In this document: positions 49,869 through 58,354 of the stretch, piece by piece
Position numbering within the stretch: position 1 is the first letter of the stretch
How the letters are laid out: each line of letters opens with the position of its first letter
NCBI RefSeq assembly: GCF_009193135.1
Contig: NZ_VUKC01000002.1
Span: forward strand, 124,001 to 188,000
Direction of reading: 5' to 3'
Length of the DNA stretch: 64,000 bases
Source of the DNA: Georgenia satyanarayanai
GTDB lineage: Bacteria; Actinomycetota; Actinomycetes; Actinomycetales; Actinomycetaceae
Position numbers and translations under genes: made by a program
Notes under the pieces: model-generated
Databases searched by the model: none
The model's input: the letters and a program-made list of their open reading frames with translations, nothing else
Told to the model about the DNA's origin: nothing

Positions 49869-50323
49869 CACCACCGGCGGATCACCTCCCGGGCGCGCTG
49901 CACGGCCGTGTCGGCCTCCGCGTCGCTGCGCCGCGCGAAGGACGGCTCCTCCCACAGGCGCAGGAGGTCACCGAGCTGGGCCGTCGGGTCGTGGTCGGCG
50001 ATCTCACCGGCGGTCCACGAGCGCACGTCACGCCCGATCCGCTCGGAGGCGAAGGCGCGCATGATGCGCGCGAGGTCGAGGTGCAGCGCCCGCAGGTCGC
50101 GCTCCCCACTCCGGTAGGCGGCCAGGGCCGCCTCGACGTCCTCCTCGAAACGGGCGCGGCCGTCCGGGCTCAGCGGCCCCGGCTCGCGGGGGCGGGCCGG
50201 GCGGCGGGTGGAGAGCAGGACGAAGGCGTACCAGGCCGCGACGGCGAGCAGCAGCACGCCACCGACGACGGGCACCCACGTGGAGTAGGTCTCGGGGGGC
50301 AGGAGGGACTCAGCTCCGGACAC
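49868..50323 (-). CDS. Small membrane protein of the MoxR/vWA operon (DUF4381-like position)
   Basis: A 151-residue protein with an N-terminal hydrophobic helix VPVVGGVLLLAVAAWYAFVLL (about residues 17-37) and a cytoplasmic helical domain (EDVEAALAAYRSGERDLRAL, WTAGEIADHDPTAQLGDLLR). It sits between the DUF58 gene and the first vWA gene, where other Bat operons encode DUF4381 or similar proteins; I see no firm domain match. GTG at 50323 has GGAGG 7 nt upstream and overlaps the DUF58 gene by 14 nt. Confidence 0.72.
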   Translation of the reverse strand: MSGAESLLPPETYSTWVPVVGGVLLLAVAAWYAFVLLSTRRPARPREPGPLSPDGRARFEEDVEAALAAYRSGERDLRALHLDLARIMRAFASERIGRDVRSWTAGEIADHDPTAQLGDLLRLWEEPSFARRSDAEADTAVQRAREVIRRW

Positions 50324-51197
50324 GTCGCTGCCTCCGGAACAGGTCGATGAGGGCGTCGACGACGTCCTCGGAGCTGGTGGCGACGACGTGCTCGACGCCG
50401 CGACGCCGCAGCATGTCGCGCACCCGCTTCTTGCGGTTGGCGACGGCGGTGGTCGCCGCGGCGTGCAGGCGGCGGTCGCGCTGGAGGAAGGGCGGCAGCA
50501 CGAGGCCACCCTCGACGTCGGCGACGGCGCCCAGGCCCGGCGTCGTCGGCACGGCGTCGGCCACGGAGATCACCATGACGTCGTGGCGGGTGCGCAGGCG
50601 GCGCAGCGCGTCCTCGTCGCTGAGGGCGGGCCGCGCCTCGTCGGTGATGAGGACGACGAGCGTGCGCCGCGTCGCCGAGGTGAGGATCCGGTCCAGGACG
50701 CGGGACAGGTCGGAGACGGGCGCGTCGCGGGTGAGCTCGCGCTCGAGCAGCCGCAGGAGCAGCTCCATGTGCCCGGTGCCGCCCCGGGCGGGGACCTGGG
50801 TGATGCGCCGCGAGTCGCCGGCCACCAGCCCGACGAGGTCACCGCGGGCGCGCGCGAGGTAGGCGACGACGTCGGCGGCGAAGAGGGCGATCTCGGACTT
50901 GCGCTCCCCGCTGGGCGCGGTGGCGGCCATCGAGCGGCCGGTGTCCACGGCGAGCACCATCGCGAGGTTGGACTCGTGGACGAAGCGGCGGATGACAGGG
51001 TGCCCCGTCCGGGCCGAGGCCTTCCAGTCGATGTCGCCGACGTCGTCGCCCGGGTGGTACTCGACCATGTCGTCGAAGTCCTGCCCGTGACCCGTGAAGA
51101 TCGAGCGGTGGTGCCCGTCGAGCAGGCCCGAGGCGCGCCGGACCGTGGGAAGGTCCAGGCGCGCACGGACCTTCGCCAGCCGGGAGGCGCTCGTCAT
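50310..51197 (-). CDS. DUF58 domain-containing protein
   Basis: This 295-residue cytosolic protein carries the DUF58 signature GDDVGDIDWKASARTG at about residues 50-65, followed by a vWA-like fold (AMVLAVDTGRSMAA with a partial MIDAS). A C-terminal helical tail follows. Members associate with MoxR ATPases and may chaperone or activate the vWA partners. Its ATG at 51197 lies 7 nt downstream of the moxR stop. Part of the chain MoxR, DUF58, small membrane protein, vWA, vWA, TPR protein. Confidence 0.88.
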   Translation of the reverse strand: MTSASRLAKVRARLDLPTVRRASGLLDGHHRSIFTGHGQDFDDMVEYHPGDDVGDIDWKASARTGHPVIRRFVHESNLAMVLAVDTGRSMAATAPSGERKSEIALFAADVVAYLARARGDLVGLVAGDSRRITQVPARGGTGHMELLLRLLERELTRDAPVSDLSRVLDRILTSATRRTLVVLITDEARPALSDEDALRRLRTRHDVMVISVADAVPTTPGLGAVADVEGGLVLPPFLQRDRRLHAAATTAVANRKKRVRDMLRRRGVEHVVATSSEDVVDALIDLFRRQRRVRS

Positions 51198-51204
51198 CCG
51201 GGGC

Positions 51205-52227
51205 CTACGGGGCGGGGACGGCGGCGAAGACGGCGTCGATGAGCGCCTCGGGCGCGACGTTGTTCGCCAGGGCGTCGTAGGTGCGCACGAGCCGGTGGCG
51301 CAGGACGCTGTGGCTCAGCGCCTTGACGTCGTCGGGCACGACGTAGGTGCGGCCCTGCTGGAGGGCGTGCGCCTGGGCCACCCGCATGAGCGCGATCGCG
51401 CCACGCGGGCTGGCGCCCACCCGCACGTGCTGGGAGAACTTCGCCAGCGGCCGGGGCCCCCCACCGCGCGTGGTGTTGACGATCGCGACGATGTACTGCT
51501 TGATCGACGCGTCGACGTACACCTGCGCGGCGAGGCGCTGGAGCAGCACGACGTCGTCCAGGCCGATCGGGTCGCTGCGCAGCGGCGCCTCGAAGGAGCC
51601 GGAGCTGATGCCGTCGAGGACGCTGATCTCCTCGGTGGGCGTGGGGTAGGTGAGGACCTCCTTGACGAGGAACCGGTCCATCTGGGCCTCGGGGAGCACG
51701 TAGGTGCCCTCCTCCTCGATGGGGTTCTGCGTCGCGAGCACCATGAAGGGCCGGGGCAGCGGGAAGACCTCGCCACCGATGGAGGTCTGCTTCTCCTGCA
51801 TCGCCTCGAGCATCGCCGACTGCGTCTTGGCGCTGGAGCGGTTGATCTCGTCGAGGAGGACGAGGTTGGCGTGGACCGGGCCGAGCTGGGTGCTGAACTG
51901 CCCGGTCGCGTAGTTGAAGATCTGCGTGCCGACGATGTCGTTGGGCATGAGGTCGGGCGTGCACTGGATCCGGTGGAAGGTGCCGGAGACCGAGGAGGCC
52001 AGCGTCTGGGCCGCGGTCGTCTTGGCCAGCCCGGGAACCGACTCGAGGAGGATGTGCCCGCCGGCGAGCAGCGTGGACACGAGGGCCGTGCGCAGCGCCT
52101 CCTGGCCGATCACCCGCTGACCGAAGATGGCGTTGACCCGTCCGAGCAGCTCCGCGGAGCGCTGGAGGTCGCCGTGCTCGATCGTGGCCGTGCTGGGCGC
52201 CAGCCCAGCGCCGCTCGGTGTCGTCAT
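51205..52227 (-). CDS. MoxR-family AAA+ ATPase
   Basis: This 340-residue AAA+ ATPase has Walker A ESVPGLAKTT at residues 62-71 (the MoxR form of GxxGxGKT), Walker B LVLLDEINRSSAKTQ and sensor 1 ATQNPIEEEGTY. The AAA lid domain spans residues 235-330. It uses ATP to remodel a metal-dependent vWA partner, and heads a six-gene operon. AGGGGAA lies 5 nt before the ATG. MoxR/vWA systems act in protein maturation or stress tolerance; the client is not evident here. Confidence 0.92.
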   Translation of the reverse strand: MTTPSGAGLAPSTATIEHGDLQRSAELLGRVNAIFGQRVIGQEALRTALVSTLLAGGHILLESVPGLAKTTAAQTLASSVSGTFHRIQCTPDLMPNDIVGTQIFNYATGQFSTQLGPVHANLVLLDEINRSSAKTQSAMLEAMQEKQTSIGGEVFPLPRPFMVLATQNPIEEEGTYVLPEAQMDRFLVKEVLTYPTPTEEISVLDGISSGSFEAPLRSDPIGLDDVVLLQRLAAQVYVDASIKQYIVAIVNTTRGGGPRPLAKFSQHVRVGASPRGAIALMRVAQAHALQQGRTYVVPDDVKALSHSVLRHRLVRTYDALANNVAPEALIDAVFAAVPAP

Positions 52228-52319
52228 GGTTCCCCTGTCCTGGGGGCGGCTGCTGCCGCCCGGTTCGCGCCGTGTACCCGCGCGAGTATGCCACCCGAGT
52301 CTGGATCTACCCTGGAGAG

Positions 52320-54338
52320 GTGTCCGCGCCCGTCTCCCCGCCCCGCCCCCGCCCGGCCCTCGCCCTCCTCGGGGCCGCGGTCGCGGCGCTGGTGCTCGCG
52401 GTCGCCGGGCTCCTGTTCTCCGGGGCGGCCGAGCCGTCGGCAGTGCTCGACCCGGGCGCCGTCGTCCGCTGGGGCGTGCCGCTGGTCACCGTGGTCGCCG
52501 ACGGCGCCGCCGCCGTCACCATCGGCGCCCTCGCCATGTGCGCCCTCGTCCTCCCGTACGCCGGACGCGGGGACGAGCGACGCCGCCCGCGGATCGCCGT
52601 CGACGGCGCGGCCTGGTCGCTGGCCGCCCGGGCCGCCGCCGTCGCGGCGGTCGTGTGGACCCTCGCGAGCGTCGTGCGCATCGTCCTCACCTACGCGCGC
52701 ACCTCCGGGCGCGGCCTGGCCGAGCCCACCTTCGGGGCCGAGCTCGCCCAGTTCGTCACCGACATCCCCATGGGGCAGGCCCACCTCGTCGCCACGGTCA
52801 TGGCCGCCGTCCTCGCCACCGTCTGCGTGGCCGTCACGACACCGACGGCGGCCGCGCTCGCCGGCGTCCTCGCGCTCGCCGCCGTCATCCCCATCGCGCT
52901 CACCGGCCACGCTGCCGGCGCGGAGGGTCACAACCTCGCCGTCTCGGCGATGTGGCTGCACATCGGGTCGATCAGCGTGTGGGCGGGCGGCCTCGCGGTG
53001 CTCTGCCTCGTCGCCCGCCGCCTGGGGGCCGACCGCGGGCCGGCCGTGCGCCGCTTCTCCACCCTCGCCCTGTGGAGCTTCGCGCTCGTCGGCGTCTCCG
53101 GCCTCGTCAACGGCTGGGTGCGCGTGGGCGGACTCGCGGGCCTGAGCACCGACTACGGGCTGCTGCTCGTGGCCAAGACCGTGCTGTTCGTCGTCCTCGG
53201 GCTCATCGGCTGGGCGCACCGCCGCGCCACCGTGCCCGTGGCGGCGGACCGCCCCGCCGCGTTCTGGCGGCTGGCGGCGGGCGAGGTCGTCCTCATGGGC
53301 GCGGTCCTCGGCGTCTCCGTGGCGCTCGGTTCCTCGGCGCCCCCCGTCCCGCAGGACCCGGTGAGCCGCCCCTCCCCCGTCCAGGAGATCACCGGCTACC
53401 CCGCTCCCCCGGAGCCCAGCGCCCTCGCGTGGGTCACCGAGTGGCGGCCCGACGTGCTCTTCGGCATCCTCGCGCTCGCCGGCATCGGGGTCTACGTCGG
53501 CTGGGTCGTGCGGCTGCGCCGACGCGGCGACCACTGGTCCCTGCCGCGCACGGCGTCGTGGGTGACCGGGCTCGTCCTCTTCGCGTGGGTGACGTCCGGC
53601 GGGCCCTCGGTCTACGGCGTCGTCATGTTCAGCGCCCACATGATCCAGCACATGCTGCTCGCGATGGTCGTGCCGATCTTCCTCGTCGTCGGCGCACCGG
53701 TCACCCTCGCCGTCCGTGCGCTGCCGGCGCGCGACGACGGCTCGCGCGGCCCGCGCGAGTGGCTCCTCGCGACCGTCCACTCCCGCTGGGCGCGGTTCTT
53801 CGCCCACCCGGGGACGGCCGCGGTGAACTTCGCCGGCTCGATGATCGTCTTCTACTACTCCCCGCTCTTCGAGCTGGCGCTGAGCACCCACGTGGGGCAC
53901 ATCGTCATGGTCCTCCACTTCACGGCGGCGGGGTACCTGTTCGCGGGCGCCCTCATCGGCGTGGACCCGGGCCCGAGCCGCCCCCGCTACCCGATGCGGC
54001 TGCTCCTCCTCTTCGCGACCATGGCCTTCCACGCGTTCTTCGGCGTCTCGGTCATGCAGGCCACCACGCTCTTCGCCGGGGACCACTTCGGCCGCCTCGG
54101 CCTGCCGTGGGGCGTGGACGCGCTCGCCGACCAGGAGGCCGGCGGGGCGATCGCGTGGGGGATCGGGGAGCTGCCCACCCTCGCGCTCGCCGTCGCCGTC
54201 GCGATCGCGTGGGCGCGGGACGAGGACCGCGTCACCCGCCGCACCGACCGCCAGGCCGACCGCGACGACGACGCAGCGCTCGCCGAGTACAACGCCCGGC
54301 TCGCGGAGATGGCCGAGCGGGACGGCGCATCCCGCTAG
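52320..54338 (+). CDS. CopD/CtaG fusion: copper-resistance and cytochrome c oxidase assembly membrane protein
   Basis: This 672-residue protein joins an N-terminal CopD-like domain (about residues 20-330, with GHNLAVSAMWLHIGSISVWAGGL) to a C-terminal CtaG (caa3-type oxidase assembly) domain. In the latter, FSAHMIQHMLLAMVVPIFLVVGAP and HVGHIVMVLHFTAAGYLFAGAL carry His residues that may bind copper. There are about 15 helices in total. It probably moves copper into or across the membrane for cytochrome oxidase. GTG at 52320 is chosen for the GGAGAG just upstream and a TACCCT box 6 nt before; in-frame upstream codons have no support. Confidence 0.88.
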   Translation: MSAPVSPPRPRPALALLGAAVAALVLAVAGLLFSGAAEPSAVLDPGAVVRWGVPLVTVVADGAAAVTIGALAMCALVLPYAGRGDERRRPRIAVDGAAWSLAARAAAVAAVVWTLASVVRIVLTYARTSGRGLAEPTFGAELAQFVTDIPMGQAHLVATVMAAVLATVCVAVTTPTAAALAGVLALAAVIPIALTGHAAGAEGHNLAVSAMWLHIGSISVWAGGLAVLCLVARRLGADRGPAVRRFSTLALWSFALVGVSGLVNGWVRVGGLAGLSTDYGLLLVAKTVLFVVLGLIGWAHRRATVPVAADRPAAFWRLAAGEVVLMGAVLGVSVALGSSAPPVPQDPVSRPSPVQEITGYPAPPEPSALAWVTEWRPDVLFGILALAGIGVYVGWVVRLRRRGDHWSLPRTASWVTGLVLFAWVTSGGPSVYGVVMFSAHMIQHMLLAMVVPIFLVVGAPVTLAVRALPARDDGSRGPREWLLATVHSRWARFFAHPGTAAVNFAGSMIVFYYSPLFELALSTHVGHIVMVLHFTAAGYLFAGALIGVDPGPSRPRYPMRLLLLFATMAFHAFFGVSVMQATTLFAGDHFGRLGLPWGVDALADQEAGGAIAWGIGELPTLALAVAVAIAWARDEDRVTRRTDRQADRDDDAALAEYNARLAEMAERDGASR

Positions 54339-55030
54339 CCCACCCACGCCCCGAGCTCGACGTCGCTGCCCTCCAGGCGCAGCTCGACGGCGTCCCGGCC
54401 GACCTCGAGCCGGGTGGGGACCAGCCCCTCGGGGAGGCCCGGGATCTCGACGCGGACGTCGCCGAGGAGGTCGTCGACGACGGTGACGAGATCGCGGGGG
54501 ACGGTCCCCCCGCCGACCGAGACCTCCCCGAGCTCGAGACCGATCGCCCCGTCGGCGAGGACCGGCTCGAGCACGACGGCGAGGTCCAGGCCGGCCACCT
54601 CGACCCCGAGCTGGAGGAGGCCGCCGGCGACGTCGACGCGCAGCGGGTCACCGGGCAGCTCGAGGGCACCGGCGAGCGCCGACTCCAGGGTCGCGGCGGG
54701 CACCTCGGCGTTGATCTCGACGTGGTCGGCCGGGTAGGGCTCCTCCGGCGCGACGCCGCGCAGCGCCACCCGGACGTCGTGCAGCTCGAAGCCCTCGAGG
54801 ACGAGCGTGGAGCTGGTGCCGCGCACCTCCGCGAGCCGCCCGGCGAGCACCTGGGTGAGGAAGGGGAACCCGTCGATCTCGATGTCGGCGTCCTGCGCCA
54901 GCTCGAGCTCCTGACGCGCCTCGGCGAGGAGCCGGTCCTCGGTGCGGGCCACGGCCACGCGGTCGACCACCGTCCCGCCGACCGCGAGCACGACGAGCAG
55001 GACGAGGACCACGGAGGCGAGGCGGCGCAT
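54335..55030 (-). CDS. DUF2993 (LmeA-like) family protein
   Basis: This 231-residue protein has an N-terminal signal-anchor helix (LASVVLVLLVVLAVGGTVV) followed by a DUF2993 beta-rich domain with repeated GxP/hydrophobic strands. FPFLTQVLAGRLAEVRGTSS and EINAEVPAATLESALAG are typical. Mycobacterial LmeA is a lipid-binding periplasmic protein of lipomannan maturation; other members are unknown. ATG at 55030 lies 7 nt behind TACGGT (minus strand 55043-55038) with no Shine-Dalgarno. Its stop shares a CTAG palindrome with the convergent CopD/CtaG gene. Confidence 0.8.
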   Translation of the reverse strand: MRRLASVVLVLLVVLAVGGTVVDRVAVARTEDRLLAEARQELELAQDADIEIDGFPFLTQVLAGRLAEVRGTSSTLVLEGFELHDVRVALRGVAPEEPYPADHVEINAEVPAATLESALAGALELPGDPLRVDVAGGLLQLGVEVAGLDLAVVLEPVLADGAIGLELGEVSVGGGTVPRDLVTVVDDLLGDVRVEIPGLPEGLVPTRLEVGRDAVELRLEGSDVELGAWVG

Positions 55031-55246
55031 GGTGACAACCGTACGGCGGGGCCCCGGCAGCGGGGCTCCCGCCCTGCGGGTGGAGTGTTCGACCGCTGAC
55101 GTCGAGAACTCCACACCCTGGTCGGGGCCGCCGCGTGAACGCCAAGATCCGGCAAAGGGAACGAAACCTCCGCGTCACCTCGCGGCAACGCCTCCTCCGT
55201 AACGTCCGGTCTCCCAGACCATCTGGACAACTCAGGGGGCAGCACC

Positions 55247-57577
55247 ATGCACCGACGCAGGACCACCACGACGATCGCCGCCGCGGCGATCGTCCCGACC
55301 GTCATCCTCACGCTGCTCGCCGGCCCGGCGAGCGCCGCACCACCACCACCCGACGACAGCCTCGTCACCGAGGCGACCATCGCCTCCATCCACGAGGCCT
55401 TCGCGGACGGTGACATGTCGTGCACCGACCTCGTGCAGGCGTACGTCGACCGGATCGAGACCTACGACGCCGAGACGACCAACGCCGTCCAGGTCGTCAA
55501 CGAGGAGGCGCTCGCCACGGCCGCGGAGCTGGACGCCGCGTACGCCGAGGACGGACTGAGCGGACCGCTCCACTGCGTCCCCGTTCTCGTCAAGGACCAG
55601 GTGGAGACGGCCGACATGCCGACGACCTACGGGTCGGCGATCTTCTCCGGCTTCGAGTCGGGCCGTGACGCCACGATCGTCGCCCGGATGCGGGACGCCG
55701 GCGCCGTCATGCTCGCCAAGACGAACATGGGTGAGTACGCGAGCGGCTGGGCCGGCTCGGCCTTCGGCGTGTGCCGCAACCCCTACGACCTCACCCGCGC
55801 GGCGAGCAGCTCCTCGTGCGGGACCGGCGCGGCGGTGGCCGCCAACTACGGGGCCGTCGGGATCGCGGAGGACACCGGAGGCTCCACGCGAGGGCCGGCC
55901 GCCTGGAACAACGCCGTCGGACTGCGCCCCACGACCCCGCTCATCAGCCGGTACGGGATGATGCCGGCCAACCCGAGCTACGACACCCTGGGGCCGCTCA
56001 CCCGCACGGTCGAGGACGCCGCGATCGTCACCAGCGTCATCGCCGGGCCCGACGCGAACGACCCCCTCACCGCCCAGGCGGAGGGTCACGTCGCGGAGGA
56101 CTACGCCGCGGACCTCAGCACCGACGCCCTCGAGGGCACCCGCATCGGCGTCATCCGCGAGCCGCAGTCCGCTGACACGGACACCGGCGCCCCCGACTAC
56201 GCCCGCGTCCGGGCCGTCGTCGACGCGGCCTACGCGGACATGGAGCGTCTCGGCGCGGAGGTCGTCGAGGTCGAGGTGCCGAACCTGCGCGCCCTGCTGG
56301 CGGCGTACTCGACGGGCGGCGCCGAGACCGAGGCGGCGACCAACGCCTACCTCGCCGCCCTCGCCGAGATCGCCGACCCGCCGGTCTCGACCTTCGAGGA
56401 GATCGCCACCTCCCCGCTCGTCACCCCGACCCGGCAGGCGAGCCTCCGCGCGCTCCTCGGCCGGACCACCGAGGACGCCGACTACGTCGAGGGTGAGCAG
56501 ATGCGCCAGCAGCTGCGGGACGCCGTCACCGCCGTCATGGAGGAGAACGAGCTCGACGCCGTCGCCTACGCCACCTTCGACCACGAGGCGCCCGTCATCC
56601 CGGCCGACCAGCTGACCAACCCCGACGCCATGGCCGGCGTCCGCCAGGGCAGCAACCGCAGCCTCGCACCGGTCACCGGCTTCCCGGCGCTCGCGGTCCC
56701 CGCCGGTTTCACCACCACGGGCCTGCCCGTCGGCATCGACCTCCTCGGGCTGCCGTGGTCGGAGAAGTCCCTCTTCGAGCTGGCCTACGCCTACGAGCAG
56801 GGCACCGGGCACCGCACGGCGCCCGTGGACTTCCCCGCGCTCGACGGGGAGCCGGGCACGACCCCCGCGCCGCAACCGAGCCGCTCGCCCGTCTTCCACC
56901 TGAGCAACGACTGGCGCGGCACGACGGCCGTGTCCTTCCCCTACGGCCGGAGCACCGACGAGGTGCTCATCGGCGACTGGGACGGGGACGGCACGGACTC
57001 CGTCACCGTGCGGCGCGGCAACCGGTTCCACGTCTCCAACGCCGCGCGCGGCGGGGACGCCGACGTCGTCCTCACCTACGGCCGCCCGGGTGACGTCGTC
57101 CTCGTCGGTGACTGGGACGGCGACGGCACCGACACCTTCGCGGTGCGCCGCGGGGCGACGTACCACGTGAAGAACAGTCTCCGTGGGGGTGACGCCGACA
57201 CGGTCCTCTCCTACGGCCGAACCACGGACGCGGTGACCGTCGGTGACTGGGACGGCGACGGCACCGACACCTTCGCGGTGCGCCGTGGGGCGACGTACCA
57301 CGTGAAGAACTCCCTGCGCGGCGGCGACGCCGACACGGTGTTCACCTACGGCCGCGCTGCCGACGTCACGCTGACCGGTGACTGGGACGGTGACGGCCTG
57401 GACACCTTCGCGGTCCAGCGGGGCCGGACCTTCCACGTGAGCAACGCCCTGCGGGGCGGCTCAGCGGACGTGGCAGTGACCTTCGGTCGCCTGGGCGACG
57501 AGGTGTACGTCGGTGACTGGGACGGCAACGGGACCGACACCCTCGGCATCCGCCGGACGCCCGGCTCGGCGGGCTGA
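55247..57577 (+). CDS. Secreted amidase with C-terminal repeat domain
   Basis: This 776-residue protein has a Sec signal peptide ending AGPASAA near residue 30. The amidase signature (AS) catalytic domain spans about 35-530. AS residues are the Lys in VLVKDQVET, the cis-Ser in SSSSCGTGAAVAANYG and the nucleophile Ser in EDTGGSTRGPAAWNN. It should hydrolyse an amide outside the cell; substrate is unknown. Residues about 550-770 hold five or so repeats with GDWDGDGTD, like VCBS/FG-GAP-type modules, which would bind Ca2+ and perhaps a glycan or the wall. The ATG is preceded by GGGGGCAGCACC; the stop is followed by a strong hairpin. Confidence 0.9.
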   Translation: MHRRRTTTTIAAAAIVPTVILTLLAGPASAAPPPPDDSLVTEATIASIHEAFADGDMSCTDLVQAYVDRIETYDAETTNAVQVVNEEALATAAELDAAYAEDGLSGPLHCVPVLVKDQVETADMPTTYGSAIFSGFESGRDATIVARMRDAGAVMLAKTNMGEYASGWAGSAFGVCRNPYDLTRAASSSSCGTGAAVAANYGAVGIAEDTGGSTRGPAAWNNAVGLRPTTPLISRYGMMPANPSYDTLGPLTRTVEDAAIVTSVIAGPDANDPLTAQAEGHVAEDYAADLSTDALEGTRIGVIREPQSADTDTGAPDYARVRAVVDAAYADMERLGAEVVEVEVPNLRALLAAYSTGGAETEAATNAYLAALAEIADPPVSTFEEIATSPLVTPTRQASLRALLGRTTEDADYVEGEQMRQQLRDAVTAVMEENELDAVAYATFDHEAPVIPADQLTNPDAMAGVRQGSNRSLAPVTGFPALAVPAGFTTTGLPVGIDLLGLPWSEKSLFELAYAYEQGTGHRTAPVDFPALDGEPGTTPAPQPSRSPVFHLSNDWRGTTAVSFPYGRSTDEVLIGDWDGDGTDSVTVRRGNRFHVSNAARGGDADVVLTYGRPGDVVLVGDWDGDGTDTFAVRRGATYHVKNSLRGGDADTVLSYGRTTDAVTVGDWDGDGTDTFAVRRGATYHVKNSLRGGDADTVFTYGRAADVTLTGDWDGDGLDTFAVQRGRTFHVSNALRGGSADVAVTFGRLGDEVYVGDWDGNGTDTLGIRRTPGSAG
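57104..57310 (+). repeat. Near-identical 72-bp direct repeats, period 135 bp
   Basis: Positions 57104-57175 and 57239-57310 differ by one base. They encode the GDWDGDGTDTF segment of the amidase tail. The 135-bp period (45 codons) shows recent duplication; the other tail repeats are more diverged. Confidence 0.9.
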
Positions 57578-57590
57578 CGTCCCACGACCA

Positions 57591-57624
57591 CGGGGGCCTG
57601 CAGCCGCACGGCTGCGGGCCCCCG
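57591..57624 (+). terminator. Hairpin terminator after the amidase gene
   Basis: CGGGGGCCTGCAGCC (57591-57605) pairs with GGCTGCGGGCCCCCG (57610-57624) through 15 pairs with one G-U, around GCAC. It lies between convergent genes and could stop transcription from both sides. TTCC follows rather than a U-run. Confidence 0.75.
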
Positions 57625-57630
57625 TTCCGC

Positions 57631-58311
57631 TCAGCCCGCCCAGGCGTGACGCAGCGGGGAGGAGTCGAGGTCCTCGAGGATCGCGGCGACCGAGCGGTAG
57701 ACCGCCACGGCCCCGGCCTCACGCAGCTCGGCCTCGCTGACACCGCCGGTGAGCACGCCGACGCAGGGCACGCCCGCGCGGGCCGCCGCCTCGACGTCCC
57801 ACACGGTGTCGCCGACGAAGACCGCGCGCTCGGCGGGGACGTCGACGGCGCCGAGCGCCTTCTGGACGAGGTCCGGGTCCGGCTTGGCCTCCTCGACGTC
57901 CTGGGCGGAGGTGATGGCGTCGACGTCGTCGGAGATCTCGAGCAGCCGCTCGAGGATCTCCAGCTCCGCGGGGGCGGCGGAGGTGGCGAGGACGACCTTC
58001 GCGCCGCGTTCCTTCAGGGCGGCGACGAGCTCGACGACGCCCGCGAAGCGGTGCACCTCGCCCGCGGCCTGCGCGTAGTACTCGGTGTGCTTCTCCTTGG
58101 CGGCCTCGCCCAGCTCCTCGACCCGGTCCCCGAGCAGCTCGGCGAGGAGCAGCTCCCCGCCCATGCCGATGGAGCGGTGGATGCGCCAGGCGTCGACCGG
58201 GTGCCCGACCTCCCGGAAGGCGCGTGCCCAGGTGAAGGTGTGGACGTAGTTCGAGTCGGCCAGGGTCCCGTCGATGTCGAGCAGGACGGCACCGGGCGTG
58301 TCAGTAGGCAT
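57631..58311 (-). CDS. HAD superfamily hydrolase (phosphoglycolate phosphatase-like)
   Basis: This 226-residue HAD enzyme has motif I LLDIDGTLADS (residues 9-19), motif II VVLATSAAP, Lys of motif III in EEAKPDPDLV, and motif IV VFVGDTVWDVEAA. A four-helix cap follows motif I, as in Gph and beta-PGM groups. Substrate is a small phosphate ester not predictable from sequence. Its end is close to the amidase terminator. It is distinct from the HAD in the GH65 operon, which has DGVL in motif I. Confidence 0.84.
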   Translation of the reverse strand: MPTDTPGAVLLDIDGTLADSNYVHTFTWARAFREVGHPVDAWRIHRSIGMGGELLLAELLGDRVEELGEAAKEKHTEYYAQAAGEVHRFAGVVELVAALKERGAKVVLATSAAPAELEILERLLEISDDVDAITSAQDVEEAKPDPDLVQKALGAVDVPAERAVFVGDTVWDVEAAARAGVPCVGVLTGGVSEAELREAGAVAVYRSVAAILEDLDSSPLRHAWAG

Positions 58312-58354
58312 GGACCGTTGGTACCTCAGGCCGGCGCGTGCCGCATCCGCGCGG

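Noticed and set aside
57104-57310. 72-bp direct repeats as a transposon or IS end
   Set aside because: They are in-frame duplications inside the amidase repeat domain, without inverted ends or transposase.
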